DNA from: an uncultured Oscillospiraceae bacterium
GTDB taxonomy: Bacteria > Bacillota > Clostridia > Oscillospirales > Oscillospiraceae
Length of the DNA: 64,000 nt
Assembly: GCA_934552825.1 (NCBI GenBank)
Contig: CAKTEQ010000002.1
Span: 62,001 to 126,000, forward strand
Direction of reading: 5' to 3'
The notes beneath the pieces are model-generated. The model ran no database searches. It had not been told where the DNA came from and saw only the letters and a program-made list of their open reading frames with translations. This document shows positions 32,389-40,948 of the stretch, piece by piece; position 1 is the stretch's first letter, and each line of letters starts with the position of its first letter. Position numbers and translations under genes: made by a program.

Positions 32389-32550
32389 ATGAAAAGCGAA
32401 ATGATAAAAGGGATAGCTATCGGTATGATAGCCGGCGCCGGTCTCGGCATGGCGCTCAAGCCCGAAAAAAACAAGACCCGCGCGCTCAGTAAGACTGCCA
32501 AATCCATCGGCAGCGCTATTGAGACGATCGGCGGCATTTTCGGCTTTTAA
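32389..32550 (+). CDS. Small YtxH-like membrane-associated protein
   Basis: A 53-residue protein with a glycine-rich hydrophobic stretch (GIAIGMIAGAGLGMALKPEK) followed by a basic and then hydrophobic tail. This resembles the N-terminal part of YtxH-type stress proteins but is shorter. The ATG at 32389 is chosen because AAGGAG lies 12 bases upstream; an in-frame ATG at 32353 has no ribosome site. It sits 20 bp ahead of a lipoprotein gene and both probably form one unit. Confidence 0.6.
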   Translation: MKSEMIKGIAIGMIAGAGLGMALKPEKNKTRALSKTAKSIGSAIETIGGIFGF

Positions 32551-32570
32551 CATCAGGAGGAAATTGATAA

Positions 32571-32900
32571 ATGCGTAAGATCTTGATTTTTGCACTTGTA
32601 CTGTGCCTCGTATTCGCCCTTACAGCCTGCGCCGCCAAGGACGGCAAGCCCTCTGCCGATGATACCGGCAAGGTCACCGATGACGCGAACAACAATAACA
32701 CCGCAAACTCCGGCAATGCCGGCAGCGGTATCGACGACGTTGTAGACGGCGCCGGTAACGCTGTGGATGACGTGCTGGACGGGGCCGAGGGTGCCGTTGA
32801 CGGCGTTATCGACGGTGCTAAGGACGTGACCGACGGTGTCGCAAACGGCGTGGACGACCTCGTCGGCGGCGGCAGCACTGCCGGTACCCCCACAGCCTGA
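32571..32900 (+). CDS. Small repeat-containing lipoprotein
   Basis: A 109-residue exported protein with lipobox LTAC (lipid-anchored Cys at 20). An Asn-rich linker follows, and from about residue 53 come repeated 11-residue units of the kind VDDVLDGAEGA / VDGVIDGAKDV, ending in a Gly, Ser, Thr tail. Acidic and small hydrophobic residues alternate, which suggests an amphipathic helix or a flexible acidic array. I recognise no family. AGGAGGAAA lies before the ATG and a strong terminator follows. Confidence 0.8.
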   Translation: MRKILIFALVLCLVFALTACAAKDGKPSADDTGKVTDDANNNNTANSGNAGSGIDDVVDGAGNAVDDVLDGAEGAVDGVIDGAKDVTDGVANGVDDLVGGGSTAGTPTA

Positions 32901-32909
32901 CTTTAACGC

Positions 32910-32947
32910 GAAAAGGATAGTCTGCTAAATGGCAGGCTATCCTTTTC
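32910..32947 (+). terminator. Terminator of the lipoprotein unit
   Basis: A 16-bp stem (GAAAAGGATAGTCTGC / GCAGGCTATCCTTTTC, one G-T pair) with a 6-nt loop. Confidence 0.85.
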
Positions 32948-33006
32948 ACTTTCCCCCTTAGCCTCTCATAGAATACAGAGAAAATTTTTCTGCGAGGTAT
33001 ATGAAA

Positions 33007-34278
33007 ATGACTATTCTTGCATACGGATCTCAAGGTCCAGCCGTGAGCCTTCTTCAGGCAGCGCTTAACAGGGGCAGATATGGAGCGCTGACCGTCGATG
33101 GGATATTCGGCAGAGCTACCGAACGGGCTGTCAAGGCCTTTCAGGAACGCAATTCTCTGGCTGCGACAGGCATAGTTAACGAAAAAACGCAATCACGACT
33201 CATGCCCCTCATCACCGGGTACGATACCTACACGATACATAGCGGCGACACCTTTTACTTAGTGGCACAAAAATACGGCACCACCGCCGAACGTATAACA
33301 GTCGCCAACCCGTCTCTTGACCCTGCAAATCTGATACCCGGTACGAAAATAATCGTTCCTCTCAGCACAAACGTGGTATTCACCAACATTCCCTTTACAA
33401 GCGAAGCTCTCGCCTATGCCGTGGACGGACTTACAAAACGTTATCCGTTCATAAAAAGCGAGGTTATCGGCACAAGCGTGCTTGGCACGCCTATTACGGC
33501 CCTTACTATCGGCAGCGGCGAACGGAAAGTTTCCTTCAACGCATCCCACCACGCAAACGAGTGGATAACGACCCCCGTTCTGATGAAATTCCTGGAAGAA
33601 TACGCCGCAGCGTTTTCCGAGAACAGACATATCTGCTGCCGCAGCGCTGCCGAACTGTTTGAGAGCGCAACCCTTTACGTCGTACCTATGGTAAATCCGG
33701 ACGGCGTTGATCTGGTGACGGGGCTTATCGAAAAGGGCAGCGACGCCTATAACGCGGCTCTCGCCATGAACGGCGGCGGCAGGCGCTTTCCGGAGGACTG
33801 GAAAGCAAATATTAACGGCGTGGACCTGAACCTCCAGTACCCGGCCGGCTGGGAACAGGCCCGGGAGATAAAATTCAGCCAGGGGTATACACAACCGGGG
33901 CCACGGGATTACGTGGGGAACGCTCCTCTGGATCAGCCGGAGAGCTACGCAATGGCAGAGTACACGATACGGGAAGACTTTGACATCACGCTCTCGTATC
34001 ACACCCAGGGCGAGATAATCTATTGGCGCTATCTGGACTACCTGCCAGAGGACTCATACCGCATAGCTCTGGCGCTGTCAAATATCAGCGGGTACGCCCT
34101 TGAGACAACGCCGTATAACTCCGGCTTTGCCGGATACAAGGACTGGTTCATATATAAATTTGACCGTCCGGGGTATACCATTGAGGCTGGTCTTGGCACA
34201 AATCCCCTGCCCATCAGCCAGTTCGATAAAATATACGGCGACAACCGCTGCATGCTGGCGCTTGCACTATATATTTGA
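33007..34278 (+). CDS. M14 carboxypeptidase-like gamma-D-Glu-diamino-acid endopeptidase with PG-binding and LysM domains
   Basis: About 423 residues. A peptidoglycan-binding type 1 domain (residues 5-65, LQAALNRGRYGALTVDGIFG) and a LysM repeat (76-120, YTIHSGDTFYLVAQKYGTT) target it to the wall. The peptidase domain follows from about 130: the zinc motif H-x2-E lies in ASHHANEWI, the third zinc His in LSYHTQGE, and the general-base Glu in YTIEAGLG. GVDLNLQYPAGWE replaces the Arg of digestive carboxypeptidases, as in wall endopeptidases that cut D-Glu-diaminopimelate bonds. No classical signal peptide is seen, fitting a spore or mother-cell protein. GAGG is 9 bases before the ATG at 33007; the ATG at 33001 is only 3 away. 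Confidence 0.88.
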   Translation: MTILAYGSQGPAVSLLQAALNRGRYGALTVDGIFGRATERAVKAFQERNSLAATGIVNEKTQSRLMPLITGYDTYTIHSGDTFYLVAQKYGTTAERITVANPSLDPANLIPGTKIIVPLSTNVVFTNIPFTSEALAYAVDGLTKRYPFIKSEVIGTSVLGTPITALTIGSGERKVSFNASHHANEWITTPVLMKFLEEYAAAFSENRHICCRSAAELFESATLYVVPMVNPDGVDLVTGLIEKGSDAYNAALAMNGGGRRFPEDWKANINGVDLNLQYPAGWEQAREIKFSQGYTQPGPRDYVGNAPLDQPESYAMAEYTIREDFDITLSYHTQGEIIYWRYLDYLPEDSYRIALALSNISGYALETTPYNSGFAGYKDWFIYKFDRPGYTIEAGLGTNPLPISQFDKIYGDNRCMLALALYI

Positions 34279-34286
34279 CGCCTGCC

Positions 34287-34316
34287 TTGACACACGCGGA
34301 CTCTTGTGATTATAAT
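34287..34316 (+). promoter_or_regulatory. Sigma-A promoter of the small acidic protein
   Basis: TTGACA (34287-34292), an 18-bp spacer and TATAAT (34311-34316): both boxes are consensus. It lies right after the M14 peptidase gene. Confidence 0.8.
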
Positions 34317-34351
34317 CCCCCTGTAAAGAAAAATTGAGGGAGGAAAACGTC

Positions 34352-34564
34352 ATGGGAGATATAGTGCAGTTCGACGGAGGAATTGACCCTCAGAAGCAGG
34401 AGCTTCTTGATTATCTGGCTGAGCTTCGCCGGGAAATCGCACAGCTGGATGAAAACGAGCCGGAGGAACAGGAGAGCGAGCAGTTTGAGATATGGAGCGA
34501 TATGCACGAGGATCTTGAGGATTCCGTGGATGAAATAATGGATATTCTTGACAGCATGAAGTGA
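34352..34564 (+). CDS. Small acidic protein of unknown function
   Basis: A 70-residue, strongly acidic, all-helical-looking protein (LAELRREIAQLDENEPEEQE, then DMHEDLEDSVDEIMDILD). GGAGG precedes the ATG. It has a near-perfect promoter of its own and a perfect hairpin terminator, so it is likely well expressed as a single-gene unit. I do not recognise the family. It sits between a wall peptidase and spoIIID, but nothing ties it to sporulation in its own control region, which looks vegetative. Confidence 0.8.
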   Translation: MGDIVQFDGGIDPQKQELLDYLAELRREIAQLDENEPEEQESEQFEIWSDMHEDLEDSVDEIMDILDSMK

Positions 34565-34590
34565 CGTCCCGCGGGACGTCACTTCTCTTT
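34559..34590 (+). terminator. Terminator of the small acidic protein gene
   Basis: The perfect palindrome GTGACGTCCCGCGGGACGTCAC (two ten-base arms around GC), beginning at the stop codon, followed by TTCTCTTTTT. Confidence 0.85.
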
Positions 34591-34592
34591 TT

Positions 34593-34620
34593 CATATTGC
34601 GGCCGCTCGGGACATATTAT
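34593..34620 (+). promoter_or_regulatory. Candidate sigma-E promoter of spoIIID
   Basis: CATATT (34593-34598), a 14-bp spacer and CATATTAT (34613-34620) closely match the sigma-E consensus (HATATT, 14 bp, CATACAHT). It lies about 30 bp before the spoIIID start. spoIIID is sigma-E dependent in Bacillus subtilis. Confidence 0.6.
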
Positions 34621-34651
34621 TGAACAACAGTAATCTGTCTGGAGTGATGAC

Positions 34652-34900
34652 ATGAAAACAAACATAGAGGAGCGCGCCTGCGAACTTGCTAATTACATAA
34701 TCGAAAACCGCGCCACCGTCCGCTCTGCCGCAAAGCAGTTCGGCATATCAAAATCAACGGTGCATAAGGACCTCTCCGAGCGGCTCAGGCAGTACAACCG
34801 AAGCCTCTACCTCCAGGTGAAGGCAATTCTTGACGAGAACAAGGCGCAGCGCCATATACGCGGCGGTCTCGCTACCCGCAAAAAATACAAAGGTGTATAG
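34652..34900 (+). CDS. spoIIID: Sporulation transcription factor SpoIIID
   Basis: An 82-residue DNA-binding protein of the mother-cell line. The helix-turn-helix is TVRSAAKQFGISKSTVHKDL (residues 22-41), followed by ERLRQYNRSLYLQVKAILDENKAQRHIRGG and a basic C-terminal tail that contacts DNA. Text and length match SpoIIID closely. In Bacillus it acts after sigma-E to repress and activate many genes and to start the switch to sigma-K. A candidate sigma-E promoter and GGAGTGATGAC ribosome site lie upstream, and a terminator isolates it from ftsK. Confidence 0.96.
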   Translation: MKTNIEERACELANYIIENRATVRSAAKQFGISKSTVHKDLSERLRQYNRSLYLQVKAILDENKAQRHIRGGLATRKKYKGV

Positions 34901-34938
34901 AAAGATCCCGGGCGATAATATATACGCCCGGGATCTTT
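34901..34938. terminator. Bidirectional terminator
   Basis: A 14-bp stem (AAAGATCCCGGGCG / CGCCCGGGATCTTT) with a 10-nt loop between convergent spoIIID and ftsK. Confidence 0.9.
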
Positions 34939-34942
34939 TTCG

Positions 34943-37423
34943 TTATTCTTCTTCTATTATCTCCTGTGGCTCCTCTTCAAGTGCGTCGGCACTGACCGTC
35001 CCCTTCATCTTGAGCGCTGCCCACTGCTCCTTAGTGATGAGAAGCTGCCTTGGTTTTGACCCCTCAAAGGGACCGACTATGCCCCGCTCCTCCATCTGAT
35101 CCACTATGCGGGCGGCTCTTGAATAGCCCAGCTTAAGCCTGCGCTGGAGCATGGATACGGACGCCTGGCCCGTTTCCACCACGACCTCGATAGCGTCCGG
35201 CAGAAGCTCGTCAGCGTCGGAATCAGCACCGGGAGCCGAGTCACTCTTCCCTTCACCGGCCTTGCCATGGTTCTCCACCTGCTTGATTATCTCGTCAGAA
35301 TAATTCGCCTTGGAGCTGTTTTTTACGAACTCCACAACGCCCTCCACCTCTTCATCGGTGACCATCGTCCCCTGTATACGGGTCGCCTTGCTCGCTCCGA
35401 TAGGCAGATAAAGCATGTCGCCCTTCCCCAAGAGCTTTTCCGCACCGGCCGTATCAAGAATTATCCGGGACTCCATCTGGGACGCCACGGCAAAAGCGAT
35501 GCGCGAGGGGATATTCGCCTTCATGACACCTGTGATTATATCCGCCGACGGGCGCTGGGTCGCAACGACCAGGTGCATTCCCGCGGCTCTGCCCATCTGG
35601 GCGATGCGGCAGATGTATTCCTCTACCTCTTTCTTCGCCACCATCATCAGATCTGCAAGCTCGTCAATGACTATTACTATACGATACAGCTGTTTCCGCT
35701 CCGGGTTATCCCGCACGGCGGCGTTGTAACCGTCCATGTCCTTTGCCCCGGACTCGGCAAAGATGCTGTACCGGCGCATCATTTCGTTGACAGCCCACTG
35801 GAGCGCCCCCGCGGCTTTTTTCGCATCAGTGACGACCGGTATGAGGAGGTGGGGTATCTCGTTATAGCCGCCCAGCTCCACCATTTTGGGGTCTACCATT
35901 ATCAGGCGCACCTCATCTGGCGATGCCTTATACAGCAGACTGATTATCAGGGAATTCATACACACCGACTTGCCCGACCCCGTCGTACCAGCTATAAGCA
36001 GATGGGGCAGCTTTGCAATATCTCCCACCATGCTGTTGCCGCCGATATCCCGGCCAAGAGCGAATGCCAGCTTCGATTTATGAGTTGTAAACTCCTTTGA
36101 AGAGAGAACTTCCCTCAGATGTACCATGCTGACGCTCTTATTGGGCACCTCCACGCCGACGATGAAGCTCTTACCAGGCACAGGCGCTATGCGCACGCTG
36201 GCGGTGCCCAACGCGAGGGCGATATCGTCAGAGAGGTTTGAAAGTTTGGAGAGCTTGACCCCCTGCTCGAGCTCCAGCTCATATCTCGTCACAGATGGAC
36301 CGTGGGCAAAATCCACTATACGCGCCTCTATATCGAAGCTGCGGAGAGTGTCGCTCAGGCGCTTTGCCGTGAGCTTGAGTTCCACTGTGCTGCCGCCTGC
36401 CGATCCGCTGTCCCCCGCTTCCAGGATGCTGAGCGGCGGCGTTACATAGGCGGGCTTGTCCTGCGTGCCTTCACTCTCGATCGCCTGTGTTACTTCAGCG
36501 GCTGCCTTGTTAACCTCAGCACGTTTTTCCGCTGCTGTCAGCTCCGGCGGAACGGTCACTTCTCTGTTGTCAACTGCCGGTTCCGGCTTTACGAGCTCTG
36601 TGGGGCGTGCGGCCGGTGTCTTCTCTTTAACAGCTATCTCCGCCGGCTCTCCGAAGACGAATGGTATCTTACTCTCTTTATTTTTGCCTGCGGATACCGT
36701 CGTATCAAGCGGTATGTCGGCAAAGTAATCCGTTTCCTTTGCCTGCGCCTTCTTTATGTCCTCCGGATCGTCCACTGGGAGGTCAATGACCTTATTCTTT
36801 CTGGGTCTCGGCTTTCTCTCCGGTTCCGGCTGCACCTCATATTCAAGGTGCTCTCTGCTGCGCACAGCTTCAATGATGCTGTTCACCGTCACATTGAGGG
36901 CAGACAGCGCAAAAAATATCATCAGCACACCAAATATGATCGCCGATATTGCTCTGCCCACGAGCGCCTTTACGCCAAGGCTGATAAGCCCGGACACAAC
37001 GCCCGCATTTCCCAGCGCCGCCCCCTCCTTGAAGAGATCAGGGAACAGATTCCAGCCGGTTATGTACACATTTTTATTGAACGTGACGAATAGCAGGATG
37101 CTCAGCGCCAGAGGAAACAGCATGGCGCTCGTTACACGCCAGACGACAGGTCTGCCCCTGTGAAACAGAAGGATAAACGAGCAGAACAGCAGTACTGGCG
37201 GATATAGATAATATCCCCACCCTGCAAGCCCGGCAAAAAGCACCCTGAAATAGCTTATAAAAGGGGCATCCCCGCCGAAATAGCTGGCAATTCCAAGGAG
37301 AGCGAGGAAAAAGCATACTATCGCCCCGACTTCCCTGCGTATCGGTTTTTTTCCGGAACTCTTTGCAGACTTCTTCCGGGATGTCGTTTTTTTCCGCCCG
37401 GTGCTGCTTTTTTTTGTTGCCAT
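34943..37423 (-). CDS. ftsK: DNA translocase FtsK/SpoIIIE
   Basis: An 826-residue translocase. The N-terminal part is basic, then has about four or five membrane helices (residues 30-175). A charged, Pro-rich linker follows, then the motor: alpha region, Walker A LIAGTTGSGKSVCMNSL near residue 480, Walker B VIVIDELADLMM, and MGRAAGMHLVVATQRPS. The gamma winged-helix domain that reads KOPS/SRS sites is at the end (QASVSMLQRRLKLGYSRAARIVDQME). In spore formers SpoIIIE pumps the chromosome into the forespore. The window cannot tell whether this is the only copy. AGGAGG lies before the ATG. Confidence 0.95.
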   Translation of the reverse strand: MATKKSSTGRKKTTSRKKSAKSSGKKPIRREVGAIVCFFLALLGIASYFGGDAPFISYFRVLFAGLAGWGYYLYPPVLLFCSFILLFHRGRPVVWRVTSAMLFPLALSILLFVTFNKNVYITGWNLFPDLFKEGAALGNAGVVSGLISLGVKALVGRAISAIIFGVLMIFFALSALNVTVNSIIEAVRSREHLEYEVQPEPERKPRPRKNKVIDLPVDDPEDIKKAQAKETDYFADIPLDTTVSAGKNKESKIPFVFGEPAEIAVKEKTPAARPTELVKPEPAVDNREVTVPPELTAAEKRAEVNKAAAEVTQAIESEGTQDKPAYVTPPLSILEAGDSGSAGGSTVELKLTAKRLSDTLRSFDIEARIVDFAHGPSVTRYELELEQGVKLSKLSNLSDDIALALGTASVRIAPVPGKSFIVGVEVPNKSVSMVHLREVLSSKEFTTHKSKLAFALGRDIGGNSMVGDIAKLPHLLIAGTTGSGKSVCMNSLIISLLYKASPDEVRLIMVDPKMVELGGYNEIPHLLIPVVTDAKKAAGALQWAVNEMMRRYSIFAESGAKDMDGYNAAVRDNPERKQLYRIVIVIDELADLMMVAKKEVEEYICRIAQMGRAAGMHLVVATQRPSADIITGVMKANIPSRIAFAVASQMESRIILDTAGAEKLLGKGDMLYLPIGASKATRIQGTMVTDEEVEGVVEFVKNSSKANYSDEIIKQVENHGKAGEGKSDSAPGADSDADELLPDAIEVVVETGQASVSMLQRRLKLGYSRAARIVDQMEERGIVGPFEGSKPRQLLITKEQWAALKMKGTVSADALEEEPQEIIEEE

Positions 37424-37445
37424 AGAGATCCTCCTAAACGAAGTA

Positions 37446-38297
37446 TTACAGTACGAAAATCAGTTCGTATGCTATTGCCGCCAGACCGACGACCCAGCAG
37501 TAGTATGCAAAGCCGCCGAACTTCTTGCTGTCAACAAGATATTTGACAAGCTTTATCGCGAAATAGCCGCAGACCGCCGCCGTCACAATGCCTGCAATGT
37601 ATGCCGGGAGCATTCCCGCAGAAATGTCCAGACCGCCCTTGGCAAGAGTCAGGATGTTTGCACCCAGCACAGCCGGTATCGACAGAAGAAACGAAAACCT
37701 AACCGCAAACTCCCTGTCAAATCCGGAAAACAGCCCCGCCGAGATCGTGATACCGGATCGGGAAATGCCCGGCACAACGCCAACGGCCTGCGCGAGGCCC
37801 ACTATTAGCGCGTCCCAGAAGGAGGCATCCTTCTCCGTCTTCTTTCCTTTTCTGCACCTGTCGGCAGTGAAAAGTATAACGCCGGTTATGAGCAGCGCGA
37901 TGCCTATGGCGATCGTACTCTGCTGAAGCTGCTCCACATAATCGCTGACAAGGGACGCTGCCACAAGGGGCACTGTAGCTATGACCACCATTATGAGCAA
38001 GCGGCGCTTCGGGCTCATGGATATGACCCGCTTTTCACCCTCGCGGCGCTGATTTGTTGCCTCGCCGAAGAGCTTGAAAAACTCCTTTATCATCTCCCAT
38101 ATGTCCCGCCGGTAGACGATGAACACCGCAACAAGGGTCCCCAGATGCAGCAGCACATCGAAAGTCATATTGCTCTGCTCCACGTTTTCAAGTCCGAAAA
38201 TGTTATGCAGCAGTCCAAGATGCCCGGAGCTGGATATGGGCAAAAACTCCGCGACACCCTGAACGATACCCAGCAGGATGGCAGTAAATATATTCAA
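37446..38297 (-). CDS. uppP: Undecaprenyl-diphosphate phosphatase
   Basis: A 283-residue membrane enzyme (BacA family) that recycles the C55 lipid carrier. Motifs: VQGVAEFLPISSSGHL near residue 10-26 and VVPGISRSGITISAGL near 170, both holding the catalytic Glu, Ser and Arg. About eight membrane helices. I take the TTG at 38297 as start, because GGGGAGG lies 7 bases upstream and the protein then begins LNIFTAILLGI as homologues do; the ATG at 38327 has no ribosome site. It follows ftsK's neighbour pcrA only distantly and seems to be its own unit. Confidence 0.94.
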   Translation of the reverse strand: MNIFTAILLGIVQGVAEFLPISSSGHLGLLHNIFGLENVEQSNMTFDVLLHLGTLVAVFIVYRRDIWEMIKEFFKLFGEATNQRREGEKRVISMSPKRRLLIMVVIATVPLVAASLVSDYVEQLQQSTIAIGIALLITGVILFTADRCRKGKKTEKDASFWDALIVGLAQAVGVVPGISRSGITISAGLFSGFDREFAVRFSFLLSIPAVLGANILTLAKGGLDISAGMLPAYIAGIVTAAVCGYFAIKLVKYLVDSKKFGGFAYYCWVVGLAAIAYELIFVL

Positions 38298-38380
38298 AGG
38301 TATTCCTCCCCGTAAATTTAATGGCATTACAGCTTATAATACCATGGTTATGCGAATTTTTCCATATTATTTTCTTATCT

Positions 38381-40849
38381 TCAGCACTTGGCGAGGTGCT
38401 TGGCCGCGGCCTTTGCCATTAGGCGCTTTGTACCCACATCGTCAAAGGCTATCTCAAGTATCGCGTCTCCCCCTGCTTTGGTGACGGAGATTATCATACC
38501 TTTGCCGAAAACCGCGTGACTCACGGATTCACCCTTTTTGAAATCCACTTCCGGAGCCCCTGTCTGAGGCTGAAGGTGGCTTGCCCTGTAAGAGGGGCGA
38601 GCCGGCTCTGTTCTTGTGCTGTACGTCCTCACCGGCGACGAACCGGGTCCTGTCTGGCGTCTATATCCTTCACCGGATTTGTAACCGGAGTCATAGCCGG
38701 ATCCGTATCCTCCCGTCATGACAGGATCAGCGAAGCTGCTTCTGGATTCTCCCTCCCGCCTTATAAGCTCATCCGGTATCTCGCCGATAAATCTGGACTC
38801 GCGGTTTGCCGAGGTCTTTCCAAAGAGCATGCGCTGCATGGTATTGGTGAGGGTCAGCTTTTCCTTCGCACGGGTTATGCCCACATAGCAAAGGCGCCGC
38901 TCCTCCTCCATCTCGTCCTTCTCACCGATGGATCTGATACCGGGGAATATCCCCTCCTCCATGCCGACAATATAGACATAAGGAAACTCCAGTCCCTTGG
39001 CGCTGTGGAGCGTCATCATGACCACAGCGTCGCTCCCCGCGTCGTAATTGTCTATATCTGTGTACAGGGACACTTCATCCAAAAAGCCGGATAATGTTGG
39101 CTCCTGTGCCCCCTCCATGTAGGTAAGGATGCTGGATTTCAGCTCATACACGTTCTCAACGCGCACGCGGTTTTCAGCTTCGTCACTTGCCTGAAGGGCT
39201 ATTACGTAACCGGTCTTTTCTATGAGTGTATCATAAAACTCATCAAGGGACATCCTATACAGATCCAGGCGCAGGCTCTCAATAAGCTCATGGAAAACCG
39301 TGAGCTTTGTCCCGGCTTTGCCCAGATCATACTTTGCGGGGTTTGATATAACATCATAAACCGGGATTCCGGCTTCCCGGGCAGCCTGCTCCGCAAGCTC
39401 GATGCTCCTGGCCCCTATCCCCCTTACGGGCACATTTATTATCCGCTTGAGGCGCAGATCGTCCGCCGGGTTATTGACCACGGCGAGATATGCCAGCATA
39501 TCCTTCACCTCGGCGCGCTCGAAGAAGCGTATGCCGCCGATAATGCGGTAAGGTATGCCCGCCGCCTTGAACGACTTTTCTATCTGGTTCGACTGGGCAT
39601 TCATACGGTAGAGGACCGCAAAATCAGACCATTTGCGCCTGACTGCATAGTTCCGGAAAATATCACCGGCGATGAAGTCAGCCTCCTTCATCTCATTATA
39701 CGCTGTATACACTGTTATCTCCGCGCCGCCCTTGTCCTGGGTCCAGAGCTTTTTCCCCTTGCGCCCGGTATTGTTCTTAATTACCTCGTTGGCGGCAGAG
39801 AGTATCTTCTCCGTTGAGCGGTAATTCTGCTCCAGACGTATGGTGCGCGCGTTTTTATACTGCTTTTCAAAATTCAGAATGTTCTCAATAGTAGCGCCGC
39901 GGAAACGGTAAATGCTCTGGTCATCATCTCCCACGACACATATGTTGTTCCTGCCGCCAGCCAGCAGACTTGCAAGGCGGTACTGGAGGTTGTTCGTATC
40001 CTGGTATTCGTCAATGAGCACATATCTGAACTTCCGCTGGTAAAACGTCCGGGTTTCCTCGTCATTCTCCAGCAGTTCCACTGTCTTGAGGATTATATCG
40101 TCAAAATCCACAGCGTTGGAATTCTTCAAACGCCTCTGATACTCCTCGTAGCATTTGCCGATGTTTGTCATGCGCCTGTCGCCCAGCTTCTCCCAGCGGG
40201 CGATGAACGCCGCAGGCGTCTCCATAGCGTCCTTGGCTCTGCTGATGTAGTTGAGGAGCGTCCTGTGCTGGTAGACCTTGTCGTCAAGATTGAAATTCTT
40301 AACTATGTCCTTGATTATCCGCTCGGAGTCAGCCGTATCATATATTGTAAATGACTTTCTGTACCCCAGCTTTTCGATATCCCGGCGCAGTATGCGCACG
40401 CAGGCTGAGTGAAATGTTGCCGCCCAGATATCCCCCGCCGTTGGACCAAGCATTTTTTCAAGGCGATCCTTGAGTTCCCCCGCGGCCTTGTTCGTAAATG
40501 TAATGGCAATCACCTGCCAGGGCGCCGCGGGGTCCAGCGCGCAAAGCTCGTCGGCACGCTGCTTATCCCCGTCTTTATCACGGGCGTATGCTTCCAGAAA
40601 ATCAACATCGGCCTCTGTAATATTCTCCGGTATCTCATCGCAGTCAGAAGCTCTGCCATAGCGTATTAAGTTCGCAATACGGCTTATGAGCACCGTTGTC
40701 TTTCCGCTGCCCGCCCCCGCAAGGAGCAGAAGCGGCCCCTCTGTCGCGAGGACTGCTTTGCGCTGCATATCGTTGAGATTACTGAAGCTGCTCTCTATTA
40801 TCTCGCTCCTGAGCTGAAGGAAGCGTTCTCTCATTTTGTTGTCAAGCAT
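38381..40849 (-). CDS. pcrA: ATP-dependent DNA helicase PcrA/UvrD
   Basis: An 822-residue superfamily 1A helicase. Motif Q/I: NDMQRKAVLATEGPLLLLAGAGSGKTTVL. Ia: ITFTNKAAGELKDRL. II: VLIDEYQDTNNLQY. III: VVGDDDQSIYRFRGA. IV-VI: RLEQNYRSTEKIL, VVMMTLHSAKGLEFPYVY, RLCYVGITRAKEKL. The C-terminal end carries the PcrA-type FKKGESVSHAVFGKGMIISV Tudor-like domain that binds RNA polymerase. It unwinds DNA 3' to 5' in repair and plasmid replication. A Gly/Tyr/Ser repeat linker (GGYGSGYDSGYKSGEGYR) before the last domain is a local oddity. Confidence 0.96.
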   Translation of the reverse strand: MLDNKMRERFLQLRSEIIESSFSNLNDMQRKAVLATEGPLLLLAGAGSGKTTVLISRIANLIRYGRASDCDEIPENITEADVDFLEAYARDKDGDKQRADELCALDPAAPWQVIAITFTNKAAGELKDRLEKMLGPTAGDIWAATFHSACVRILRRDIEKLGYRKSFTIYDTADSERIIKDIVKNFNLDDKVYQHRTLLNYISRAKDAMETPAAFIARWEKLGDRRMTNIGKCYEEYQRRLKNSNAVDFDDIILKTVELLENDEETRTFYQRKFRYVLIDEYQDTNNLQYRLASLLAGGRNNICVVGDDDQSIYRFRGATIENILNFEKQYKNARTIRLEQNYRSTEKILSAANEVIKNNTGRKGKKLWTQDKGGAEITVYTAYNEMKEADFIAGDIFRNYAVRRKWSDFAVLYRMNAQSNQIEKSFKAAGIPYRIIGGIRFFERAEVKDMLAYLAVVNNPADDLRLKRIINVPVRGIGARSIELAEQAAREAGIPVYDVISNPAKYDLGKAGTKLTVFHELIESLRLDLYRMSLDEFYDTLIEKTGYVIALQASDEAENRVRVENVYELKSSILTYMEGAQEPTLSGFLDEVSLYTDIDNYDAGSDAVVMMTLHSAKGLEFPYVYIVGMEEGIFPGIRSIGEKDEMEEERRLCYVGITRAKEKLTLTNTMQRMLFGKTSANRESRFIGEIPDELIRREGESRSSFADPVMTGGYGSGYDSGYKSGEGYRRQTGPGSSPVRTYSTRTEPARPSYRASHLQPQTGAPEVDFKKGESVSHAVFGKGMIISVTKAGGDAILEIAFDDVGTKRLMAKAAAKHLAKC

Positions 40850-40883
40850 AATCAGACCTGCCGTTTCATAAGTTATAAATCGG

Positions 40884-40912
40884 ATTATAACATATTTCCG
40901 ACCGCACTTAAA
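40884..40912 (-). promoter_or_regulatory. Possible promoter of pcrA
   Basis: On the minus strand TTTAAG (40912-40907), a 17-bp spacer and TATAAT (40889-40884), about 35 bp before the pcrA start. The -35 box is weak. Confidence 0.45.
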
Positions 40913-40921
40913 GACAGAAAT

Positions 40922-40948
40922 AGCAAGGAGCGGAAATTGCTCCTTGCT
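40922..40948 (-). terminator. Terminator of the spoIIA operon
   Basis: A 10-bp stem (AGCAAGGAGC / GCTCCTTGCT) with a 7-nt loop that overlaps the sigF stop codon, followed on the minus strand by ATTTCTGTCTTT. Confidence 0.65.
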
